The notes under the pieces are model-generated. The model did not search any database. It was given only the letters and a program-made list of their open reading frames with translations, and was not told the origin of the DNA. 64,000 bases of DNA from NCBI RefSeq assembly GCF_026262505.1, contig NC_067206.1:11489507-11553506 (forward strand). The letters run 5' to 3'. Each line of letters starts with the position of its first letter. Position 1 is the first letter of the stretch. The position numbers and the translations under genes are program-made. Positions 20,233 through 28,663 of the stretch are shown piece by piece. The DNA comes from Trichomonas vaginalis G3. Its lineage: Eukaryota > Parabasalia > Trichomonadida > Trichomonadidae.

Positions 20233-21022
20233 ATGTATCGGAAGTTGTCTAAGTTAGAACACTCGGAAATAAAACAACTTCTTACAGAAGCTAATATAGA
20301 TGTTGCAAAACATTACGCAACAAACAAAAAAGCACTCGCTGACTTCATTAAAGACTATAATGGTGCAATAAGTTATGATAGAATTCATGAGTTCATAAAG
20401 CCGCAACGCGGCGAGGACGAAGTCCATGCAAGAGCATTTCCTTTAAATGACGTTGCTATTGACTTATATCATAGACGTTCAGTACCTCATGAAGTAAGAA
20501 GAGAAATGTTTGACATAACAAATGCAAACGTTGGTGAAACAAGAAGAAGAGACGACACACTGAAACAACAGAGAAGAGAGATGTTTAAAGAGCGCTATAG
20601 AACAAGTTCGCAAAGCTAACGATGTCATTCGTTCCATTGACGACAAACCAAAAGAAGGTGAGAGATGGTTAAAGAAAGATGAAGAGAATAGGAAGAGAAA
20701 TGTGAAGTCAGGCAATAGACTCATTGACTTTAACATCGAAGCTTTAGATGAACCAAACAGAGACTACTTACACAAACATTTCGGTAAGGTTTTCATGAGA
20801 CTCTTAGAGAAAATTAAAATAAACTCACAACAGAGATGGATGGTATGTTATAAACTTGGTGGAAAGTATGAATGTTCTACGTTAAACCTCAATAATATTG
20901 GAACATTACTACATCAGCTCTTGAAGGAGAACTTTATATCAGAGATAGAAGCAAATGCTGCAGGTATTGTTGAAATGCACTATGACTTCTTCTTGACAAA
21001 CATAAAGAATCTTACGAAATAA
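20233..21022 (+). pseudogene. Polinton gene upstream of polymerase, unknown (broken)
   Basis: Coding region starting MYRKLSKLEHSEIKQLLTEA, ending 3 bases before the polymerase start. It contains paired-hairpin module 4 in frame (PQRGEDEVHA). The tight spacing suggests co-expression with polymerase, and it may be a terminal-protein or processivity factor, or the polymerase N-terminal extension; nothing in the sequence decides. Broken, about one break. Confidence 0.45.
20400..20425 (+). repeat. paired mini-hairpin module 4 (within a coding region)
   Basis: GCCGC-AAC-GCGGC, 2-base spacer, GGAC-GAA-GTCC. Confidence 0.8.
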
Positions 21023-21024
21023 AG

Positions 21025-24009
21025 ATGTATGATTTAACAGAATATGAAGGCTTAACGATGTCAGATGTAAAGAAAGGCAAACCAAAAAAGAGACCATATA
21101 GAGATGAAAGCACACTGACAAATGACCAGAAAGCCATTTTGGAAGCTCTTAAGCAAACAGGAAACCCAGCACTTATAGAAAGCTTTTGGAAAGATAATGG
21201 TGAAAAGAAGTTTTATAAGAAGAGAAGCGGTCAGTTCTGGAAGTATCTTTGCACATTACCTATAAATCTTGAACGCTACCAAATCTTCAATGAACTGAAC
21301 AAAAGAACTGCAACACTTATGACAGAAGACAATTGTTTCGTTTATGCTTGCATTCAGGCTGGAGTAGATGGAGAGACTATTGACCACATGAGAGAAGTCA
21401 TTCGTGTTAGAGACTTTCCTCAAAGTAAAGTACAAGAAATTTCTGACGCAACAGGTATAGCATTTAATGTTACCATTGGTTATTTCAATGACTCAAGACA
21501 TAATGAAATAAAGAGATACATACCAAAAGAATGTAAACTGTTAGAACTATTGACTTACTTCTTGTTGAAGACCACTACATGCTAAATGAAAGATTACCAA
21601 TGACAACATATTTCATTCGCAACTATATAGAAATTCTCAAAGCTTGTGGTGGAATGAACATTGAGAAACAGATGAAGATTTATACAAAGAGAAGATAAAT
21701 ATGTAGTTCGTTATGATAGAACAACACCGTTATGGGATGTTATGAAAACATTGTGGGAGTGCAAATATTTCGAACCTATTTCTTATGGAGAACTTTTCAC
21801 ATATACGACTGACTTATATAAACAGAACCTTGCACCATTTAAAGATTTGACATATGCTCCAAAGTATTGTGTACAACTGAAGAAGAAAGCCGAGTCAAAA
21901 GAAGTAAATAAAAATAAGTGCAAGTTCATTCCTGAGCACGTTTTCTTTGCTGACTTTGAGTGTAGCACAGACGGCTTTCATAAAGCTTTTAACATCTGTT
22001 ATGACAGTGAAGATGGTTCAGTGAGTGAAAGCATTTGGGGTCAGAACTGTGCAACAGAATTTTTGGAACGACTTCCTGACAAGAGTTTAATATATTTCCA
22101 TAACCTCAGTTATGATATAAACTTCATCTTAAGACACATGACAGAAGTGAAAGGAACTCCCATCATTAAAGGTTCACGAACAATGCAAATAACTGGCTTA
22201 TATAAAGGAAGGGCAATTATTATAAAAGACTCTTACAGTGTTATAAATAAGAAGCTTAAACTATTTCCTGCTATGTTTAACTTACAAACAGGACCGAAAG
22301 AAGTATTTCCATAACAACTACTACAGCAGTGTTTTGTTAGCAAATGACAACAGAACTGGTGTCATTTCTGAAGCATGTAAGTTTATCCGGGATGCAGATA
22401 CATTCATGAAAAACATAGATTCCATCAAAGGTTGCAGAATAGATGAAACCACTTCGACTTAGAAAAGTATAGCACATTTTATTGCAAACAAGATGTAAGA
22501 ATTTTAAGAGAAGGTTTTGTTAAGTTCCGCAATGACATATTGAAAGAATTTGATTTAAACGTTTATGACTACGTTAGTATTTGTTCTATTGCTAACAAAT
22601 TGTTTGAGAACAGAGTGTACTTCCCGAATGGAAATTTATATGACCTCTCAAATAAACCAAGAGAATTTATTTCACGCTGTATTCAAGGTGGAAGATGTAT
22701 GCTGTCAGATAACATTAAACAAAAGAGCGAAAAGAAACTCATTGCTGACTTCGACGCTGTTTCATTATATCCATCAGCTATAGCAAGACTTTATACTTTA
22801 GAAGGTATTCCAAAGGTTATGAAGAAAGAAATGTTAAGCACAGAGTATCTCATGAGACATTTATTCGATGACGACCAAAAGGAACCCATTGGTGAAAAGT
22901 TTATGTCTGGCTTCTTTGTTCTCATTAAGATAACAGAGATTGGAATACATAGACACTTTCCTTTAATAGTTTGTGACCCTGAACTAAATCCAGAACTTAA
23001 CGTTCCCAGAAGTTCAAACACTTGCTGTTTAATGTATGTTGACCATATAACATTACAAGACCTCATAAAATATCAAGGTGTCAAATGTGAAGTGTTGCAA
23101 GGATACTATTACGATGGAAACAGAGATATTAGAATAAGAGATGAAGTAAAGAAGTTGTTTGAGTTAAGGTTAAAGTATAAGAAAGAAGGAAATCCTTTGC
23201 AAGAAAATATAAAGCTCATTCTGAACAGTATTTATGGCAAAACTATTCTATCTCCTATTGAGTCAAAAATAACCATAGTAAATGACAAAGATGCTATAAG
23301 ATATGCCATCAGAAACTACAACCATATAGTGAAGTTCGAAGGTTTGGATGGTTCAGATAAAACTATTTTCAAGCTAACGAAAAGCATTTGCAGACACTTT
23401 AACTTCTGTCCACTTGGTGTTAACATTCTGTCTATGTCGAAGAGAATAATGTGTGAAGTATTCTGTACTGCTGAGGACTTAGGAATGGACATCTTTTATA
23501 GCGATACGGACAGTATGCATCTCTACAATGAAGATATCCCTCGTTTAGCTGAAGAGTTTAAGAAGAGATACGGTAGAGAACTTATTGGTAAAAACCTTGG
23601 TCAATTTCATAGCGACTTTGCAGAAATCACAAAAGATAAACAAAGTTTAGCATACAAGTCAATATTTTGTGGAAAGAAGACTTACATAGACTTACTCACG
23701 AAGGATTTAAATGAAGTTGCATTTCACTGCAGAATGAAAGGCGTGAAGCAAGATGTTATTGCTTTAACCGCTAATGAAATGTTTCCTGACTCTGTTCAGT
23801 GTTTCTATGATGAAGATAAAGGTTTAATGGTTCCGCAAGGAACATATGACAAAGACTCTGAGTTCAGTTTAATGAAACTTTACAAAGCACTTTATGACGG
23901 TCAAGAGATTGGATTTGACTTATGTAAGTCATGTCAACCTTGCTTTGAAGAGAAGTTTAACTTTTCTATTCAGACTAAGACTTCATTCATAAGAAAGCTT
24001 AAGTTCTGA
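21025..24009 (+). pseudogene. Polinton DNA polymerase B, protein-primed type (broken)
   Basis: The roughly 1000-codon region encodes a family-B polymerase. The 3'-5' exonuclease motifs are visible (HVFFADFECSTDG, YFHNLSYDINF), as are the polymerase motifs A (DFDAVSLYPSA), B (LILNSIYGKT) and C (YSDTDSMHLY). The spacing and SLYPSA/YSDTDS forms fit the protein-primed DNA_pol_B_2 group typical of Polintons. It would copy the element from its ends. Broken, about two or three breaks. Confidence 0.9.
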
Positions 24010-24114
24010 GGTCATGAATGAGAAAAATAATGAGGTCATTTATTTTTGTCAGCAATGAGGTCATTCGTGATAAAAATAAGCCGCTAGCGGCAAGGGCGAA
24101 GCCCGTGTGGTCAT
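24010..24114. terminator. intergenic spacer between convergent genes, with GAGGTCAT repeats and a hairpin pair
   Basis: Between the polymerase stop and the stop of the minus-strand capsid-like gene. It holds three GAGGTCAT boxes plus a fourth GTGGTCAT and paired-hairpin module 5. The convergent arrangement suggests a two-way 3'-end region; that is inference. Confidence 0.5.
24080..24104 (+). repeat. paired mini-hairpin module 5 (between convergent genes)
   Basis: GCCGCTAGCGGC (perfect palindrome), 2-base spacer, GGGC-GAA-GCCC. Confidence 0.85.
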
Positions 24115-24972
24115 TTACAATACTGCGATGGTAGAGTTTAAGAGTTGTGCTTCAATGTAGAGACAGTCCTTATGGTCTGGAGGTAAGAACACTGGGCAGT
24201 TATGGTCATGAGTGGAGAACATGTCTATCCAAAACTCACGATTGAAGCCAGTTAATTTATAGTATTTAGGATTTGGCAGTGGTGTAGTTCTTGTATGACC
24301 AATGAACTCATTTTCAACTCCCTTACTTAAGTTTGAATATAATATAGCTTGCTTTCTATCCCAAATGCCAGGTGTTACAATCTTTGAAAATTCATTTTTC
24401 CTCGGAAGCATTGCATCATAATTGAAAACATTTTTGAAATCATCACTTGGTTCAGAGATTTGAAATCTTATACGTAATGGATTTTCTTTCTCTTTAGCGA
24501 CTTCATTGAATGGTGAGAATACAACAAACTGACAGTCATGAGTTCCATCTTCATTTTCATTAAATTCATAATGAAAGTCTATAAGTTGTGGCTGACTACC
24601 TTCTTCTTTCAGTTGTGCAAGAAACTCACGTAAAGGCTGTAAAGTTTGTACTTCAATGTTAAACTTTTTCTCGAACATCTCATTAAATGAAATCATACAT
24701 TGTTGCAATGTTGTATCGTCTTTAAAGTATTTGTATATGTGAATGTTTTGGGCGCTTAAAGACTGTTCGTCATTTTCTATCTCGACTTGAAGTATAAAGT
24801 CAACCTTTCTGAAAGCACGTGTTATATACATATTTGTTATGCCAATGTACTTCTCTTCATTTATGTTCACAATCCAGTCTGTTGGAAACTTAAACGTTAC
24901 TCTGTTCCCCTTTATTTTGACGTCAGGGTTTTCACTACTGAACGCAACAGATAAAGGTATTTGTCTATACAT
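24115..24972 (-). CDS. Polinton capsid-like protein, right paralogue (looks whole)
   Basis: A 285-residue protein, beta-rich with few long helices, ATG at 24972. It is the whole-looking relative of the gene at 8372-9252; shared landmarks are FKFPTDWIVNI near residue 27, FKNVFNYDAMLPR near 175, GIWDRKQAILYSNLS near 198 and the end KDCLYIEAQLLNS. A virion protein such as penton or second jelly-roll capsid is likely from context (near the major capsid region) but I cannot show the fold from sequence alone. Confidence 0.6.
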   Translation of the reverse strand: MYRQIPLSVAFSSENPDVKIKGNRVTFKFPTDWIVNINEEKYIGITNMYITRAFRKVDFILQVEIENDEQSLSAQNIHIYKYFKDDTTLQQCMISFNEMFEKKFNIEVQTLQPLREFLAQLKEEGSQPQLIDFHYEFNENEDGTHDCQFVVFSPFNEVAKEKENPLRIRFQISEPSDDFKNVFNYDAMLPRKNEFSKIVTPGIWDRKQAILYSNLSKGVENEFIGHTRTTPLPNPKYYKLTGFNREFWIDMFSTHDHNCPVFLPPDHKDCLYIEAQLLNSTIAVL

Positions 24973-24996
24973 TTAATTCGGATAAAAATAAACCAT

Positions 24997-25236
24997 TTAC
25001 TCTTTCTTTGCTTTTGCTTCTTCTCTAGCTTTCTTCGCCAGTAGTCTTGGGTTCTTTTGTCTTCCAGCAGCTAATGCAGCAAGTTGTTTTTCACTAAGTT
25101 TTCTCTTTGGTCTCTCTGGCTTTTGTTCTTGTTTTTGTTCCTTCAGTTCGGATAAAATTTGCTCACGAATTTCTTTCTTCAATGCTTCAACATCTATGAC
25201 CCCTTGGGTCTTGTCCGTAGGGCTTGTCTGAGTCAT
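24997..25236 (-). CDS. 79-residue basic coiled-coil Polinton protein
   Basis: Lys/Glu/Gln-rich helix from residue 18 (VEALKKEIREQILSELKEQK) and a strongly basic C-terminus (KAREEAKAKKE). ATG at 25236; an upstream in-frame TTG was not used. The N-terminal codons overlap hairpin module 6. Perhaps a DNA-condensing or scaffold protein; not recognised. Confidence 0.5.
   Translation of the reverse strand: MTQTSPTDKTQGVIDVEALKKEIREQILSELKEQKQEQKPERPKRKLSEKQLAALAAGRQKNPRLLAKKAREEAKAKKE
25198..25223 (-). repeat. paired mini-hairpin module 6 (within a CDS, less regular)
   Basis: On the plus strand: GACCC-CTT-GGGTC, 2-base spacer, GTCC-GTA-GGGC (one wobble pair). Confidence 0.6.
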
Positions 25237-25281
25237 TTGACTGCAGATAAAAAACAAAATTAAAACTTTAACCGATGTAAA

Positions 25282-25710
25282 ATGAGCTTGTCAAAATCAG
25301 AGCGAGAGTCTATTATATTAAATGACGCAAGAGGAATACAACATCCTTTCTATTACGTAAGTCAGAGTAAAGATGGTAAAATATACGTAAGAAAAAGAAA
25401 GGTTCCATTAGCGAATGCAGAAAGCGACAAATTAAGGTGTATGACAAGGGTGAAGTCCACGAAGCCCATGTTAAGCCTTCTATTCAAACTGAAAAGTCAA
25501 TAGAACAGAAGAAAAAAGCCAGATGTACTTTCAATAACGAACCAAGAGCTTATTGCAAAGTTCGTGAATTTCATTGAAAACAACCGAGTCAAAGAATCCT
25601 GACCCGCCAGTGAAAGAAGTTGAGACAAAAGAGAATGTACAGTTCATTGAAAAGTCAAGAAACAACTTCCACCACGAATGCCAAGAAGAAGAGTGAGAAA
25701 TGAAGTAATA
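25282..25710 (+). pseudogene. small Polinton gene related to the one at 27808 (broken)
   Basis: Begins MSLSKSERESIILNDARGIQ and contains HPFYYVSQSKDGKIYVRKRK then VPL, matching the FYIHTMKDGRVQFRKIKQPL segment of the 78-residue gene at 27808. So the element has two members of a small family with an FY-x(5)-DG-(K/R)-x-x-x-RK-x-K-x-PL motif. Broken; the right boundary is approximate. About two breaks. Confidence 0.45.
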
Positions 25711-25734
25711 GATATTTATCTGAAGTAAATACAT

Positions 25735-27288
25735 GCAGAAGAAGCTACGAATTTACTCCAGCAGAGCATATTCATCAGATTCGCTCATATTTCGATATCA
25801 TAGACAATGCAGTTCAATTGGTGACACTAATAGAAAATATTCTGACGCAAAGATTCCATCACAACTGGAACTGCTAAAGATAACACATGGGTAACATTCA
25901 ATCTCTCACCTCCTGGTGAAAATATGTTGGACCTTTACAATACATTCATTACGTATAAAATGGAAGGTCAATTTTTGTAGATAAAGAAATTGGTTCAGGT
26001 TCCAATAAAACAAACCACCAGGATTTTGGATTGGTTTCGATGACGCTTTCTATGCAGTTGCTGGATATCAAATCCTTGCAAATGGTCGTATCGTATATTC
26101 TCAAGACAACGCAAGAGAAGAAGCATATATAACTTCAAACTCACAAACTACCGAACAAATAAAGAAAGTAGATGTTTTCTCAAAGACTCGACATGAAGAT
26201 GTATGGAGTCATTCGGGAACATGCAGAACAGGACAAATTGTTAGTGGTCCAATTACAGCAGGAAAATCATTTGATTTTAAGCTTCGTTTAAGAATTCCTG
26301 TTAGAAGATTCCTTCCATTAGAAGCTATTCGATTTATTCCAGCTTTTGCAGGAACATTCAGCTTAAAGTAAAGTTCAGTAGCGACGCCTTACAATGCACA
26401 TCTCTGTAAATGATATCATTGCTTTCAATCCAACTCTTAAAGTTGCATTTGCTTCAGATTCAAATCCACCGACAAATAAATTTGTTCCATGGAATGAACC
26501 ATTCATATGATAACGAAGGCAGTAGAAGCTAGTGGAACATTACTATTACAACTGTAACCCAGCAACTATTTCGAACAAAGATGGATTTTAATGAATGTTT
26601 CATTCATCCAAAGTCATTCTCTTTAGACCCTATTTATACAGAATTGTAGAACATTATACAAACGAGGCTTTATGTTTTCCTGTTAAAGTTATGGATTGGA
26701 TTCCTATGGACGGTTCATTCTCAAAGAATACAGATAGTTCAAGTGCAACATTTACAGCAGGCTTATACGCCTATTAATGTTAAAGTATTTTGGGCACTAT
26801 TTAGAAAGAAAGACAACTATTATGTTAATTTTGAGAACCCTAAGTTTAAATATCTTCAGCTTTCCATGGGAGCTTAGGGAAATATGCCTGCAGAACCCGA
26901 AAAATCATATGGACCTGTATTTTATGAAATGGTTGCGAACGCCTGCAATACAAACAATGATATGATAGGATTTAATGAAGATGTTATGAGGTCATTGGTG
27001 GATGATGGTAGTGTGGAACATAAATGGGATAGCTATGACAACACACATTTCTTATGTGGTTTTCCAACAGAAGTGGACTTTTGCTTCCAGCAAGGTCAAA
27101 CATCTACTGCTCCAATAACATACAAATTGTCTGTTAAAGGACCTATTGAACTAGCAACTGAAAATGTACCAAAGCTACTTATTGGATTTATGAGGGATTG
27201 TTGCTTTGCCATTCAGGTGCGTGCTAATGGAATCCCAATAATAAGATTAGATGACTATAACTTAGCTACGGACGACGGTGAGGAATAA
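25735..27288 (+). pseudogene. Polinton major capsid protein region (broken)
   Basis: A coding region of about 1.5 kb with stretches typical of double-jelly-roll major capsid proteins of Mavericks: FDIIDNAVQL near the N-terminus, FNLSPPGENMLDLYNTFI, the LRIPVRRFLPLEAIRFIPAF segment and a long C-terminal part with PITYKLSVKGPIELATENVP. It is the most damaged gene in the element, at least half a dozen breaks, while the last 130 codons read well. The stop lies at 27286-27288. Confidence 0.7.
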
Positions 27289-27318
27289 AGGATGAACGTT
27301 TATTTTTAAAGCTTATAA

Positions 27319-27759
27319 ATGAGTTCTTCATCAAGCTCTCGTGAACCTTCACCATCTATGAAACAAACTTTACCAAACGATTATGGAGCACCTATTGAAT
27401 ATTTCTTACGAGCTGCACAATGGCAAAGAGCAGTCTCACCAAGGTTAGGTGTTCCACCAGCTCCTGTCAAAAATAGCATTTGGCCAAGTCCTTATATAAG
27501 ATATGGTCTCCCACTAGGTTTGCTAGCTACAGCAGGAGCAGTTATGATGTTGAAAAGAAATAAAGCAAATGTTGTAAATAATACTGAAGTAGCTGAAGTT
27601 AAACAAACTCCAACGCCTTCACAAACAACACCTTCAATGACTCCTGAACCTATGGAAGTACAAACTCCTGTTCAAAAGTCAACTCCTAAACCGACTCCAA
27701 CATTTAAACCAGAACCTACTCCTCAAATAAATCGTAAAACTCCTGCGTTTCCTTACTGA
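27319..27759 (+). CDS. 146-residue Polinton membrane protein with a Pro/Thr-rich tail
   Basis: N-terminal Ser-rich stretch, then IEYFLRAAQWQRAV, a predicted membrane segment (GLPLGLLATAGAVMML, residues about 64-79) followed by a basic stop KRNK, and a 60-residue Pro/Thr-rich low-complexity tail. Follows the major capsid gene closely. It looks whole. A virion membrane or entry-related role would fit but is not shown. Confidence 0.55.
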   Translation: MSSSSSSREPSPSMKQTLPNDYGAPIEYFLRAAQWQRAVSPRLGVPPAPVKNSIWPSPYIRYGLPLGLLATAGAVMMLKRNKANVVNNTEVAEVKQTPTPSQTTPSMTPEPMEVQTPVQKSTPKPTPTFKPEPTPQINRKTPAFPY

Positions 27760-27807
27760 AAAAATAACGTTATTTTTATTTAATATTAAAATTTTTATTT
27801 GATTGAA

Positions 27808-28044
27808 ATGACAAATAAAGTCACTGAAGCAATGAAACAAAAGTTTTTGGTAGAATACATTAAATCAGGAACTATTCCAGAAGGTTTTTACATTCATACT
27901 ATGAAGGATGGTAGAGTTCAGTTTAGAAAGATAAAGCAACCATTAGATAGAGAAGGTATATTAAGGAAGATTAAACTTCATGAGGACAACATTGCTGAAC
28001 TTAAGAAGAAGTTAGAAGAGTTGGAGAAAGGAAGAGAGTTATAA
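27808..28044 (+). CDS. 78-residue Polinton protein, paralogue of the gene at 25282
   Basis: Contains GFYIHTMKDGRVQFRKIKQP, matching the motif in the gene at 25282, then a helical heptad-like end (NIAELKKKLEELEKGREL). ATG at 27808; the TTG nine bases upstream is not needed. Its final codons extend into the right inverted repeat. Confidence 0.5.
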   Translation: MTNKVTEAMKQKFLVEYIKSGTIPEGFYIHTMKDGRVQFRKIKQPLDREGILRKIKLHEDNIAELKKKLEELEKGREL

Positions 28045-28061
28045 AGCAATGAATTCAACAG

Positions 28062-28108
28062 GGTGAAAAAACAGGTGAAAAAAGAGGTGAGATCTCACCA
28101 CTTCACCT
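28062..28108 (-). promoter_or_regulatory. operator-like palindrome, copy 6 (right inverted repeat)
   Basis: Mirror of copy 1. Located upstream of the 94-residue gene at 28199. Confidence 0.8.
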
Positions 28109-28198
28109 AAATTTATTTTTGTGCTATGTTTTCATACGTGTGAGGGTGGTGATATCATTAATTTTTAAGTTTATTTTTTAAAAATTATTTTTATATAA

Positions 28199-28483
28199 AT
28201 GACAGAACAAAAGCAACTCATACAAATCGAAAAATATAACAAACATACATTTAAACATTTATTCTTCCTTCCTGAGTATAACATGTTCTTTACACTTCAT
28301 CCTAGACCAGTAGATTATACATTGACTGTGTATAAAGATTGTCATGGTAGTTTTATAAAAACTTATGATGATGAAGGTAAGTTAACAAGACTATGCATTT
28401 CAAAACTTGAGAAACTTTATGACTTCAAGTATGACTACAATAGAGTTAACATTGACGATGAAGATATAGAAGAAAATTTATGA
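28199..28483 (+). CDS. 94-residue protein encoded inside the right inverted repeat
   Basis: Identical in protein sequence to the gene at 7179-7463, reading outward to the element end. See that entry for features. The two copies being identical agrees with recent homogenisation or recent insertion. Confidence 0.65.
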   Translation: MTEQKQLIQIEKYNKHTFKHLFFLPEYNMFFTLHPRPVDYTLTVYKDCHGSFIKTYDDEGKLTRLCISKLEKLYDFKYDYNRVNIDDEDIEENL

Positions 28484-28663
28484 GAACGTTTATTTTTTCG
28501 TTAGTGAGGTGAAATGGTTGGCGGTTTTGTAAATATTTAAGGTTAAGTTAGTTTTTGCGTTTGATTTGTAAAATATACGTTAGCGGTTTTTGTAAAGTGT
28601 CAAACCGTTATCTTGGGTAAGGTGGAACACAGTGCCGCCGTACCCAACTAAGCCATACTAACT

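Larger units (their letters stand above)
6999..28663. mobile_element. Maverick/Polinton, full length, with broken genes
   Basis: A 21.7-kb element with 5'-AG...CT-3' ends, about 640-bp terminal inverted repeats and a 5-bp ATAAT duplication (6994-6998 and 28664-28668). Disregarding element plus one ATAAT leaves the host transposase frame continuous, which supports 5 bp as the real duplication length. It contains the Polinton hallmark genes: packaging ATPase, rve integrase, DNA polymerase B and capsid genes, and extras (KilA-N proteins, a fibre gene). I recognised no Ulp1-like protease. The ATPase, integrase, one KilA-N gene, one capsid-like gene and several small genes look whole; the polymerase, major capsid, fibre and several others are broken, perhaps 15-20 breaks in total. 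The near-identical inverted repeats suggest recent arrival. Confidence 0.95.
28028..28663 (-). repeat. Polinton right terminal inverted repeat
   Basis: Mirror of the left repeat, ending CCCAACTAAGCCATACTAAC then T at 28663. It contains the second copy of the 94-codon gene (28199-28483), a palindrome at 28062-28108 and the last codons of the 78-residue gene. Confidence 0.95.
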
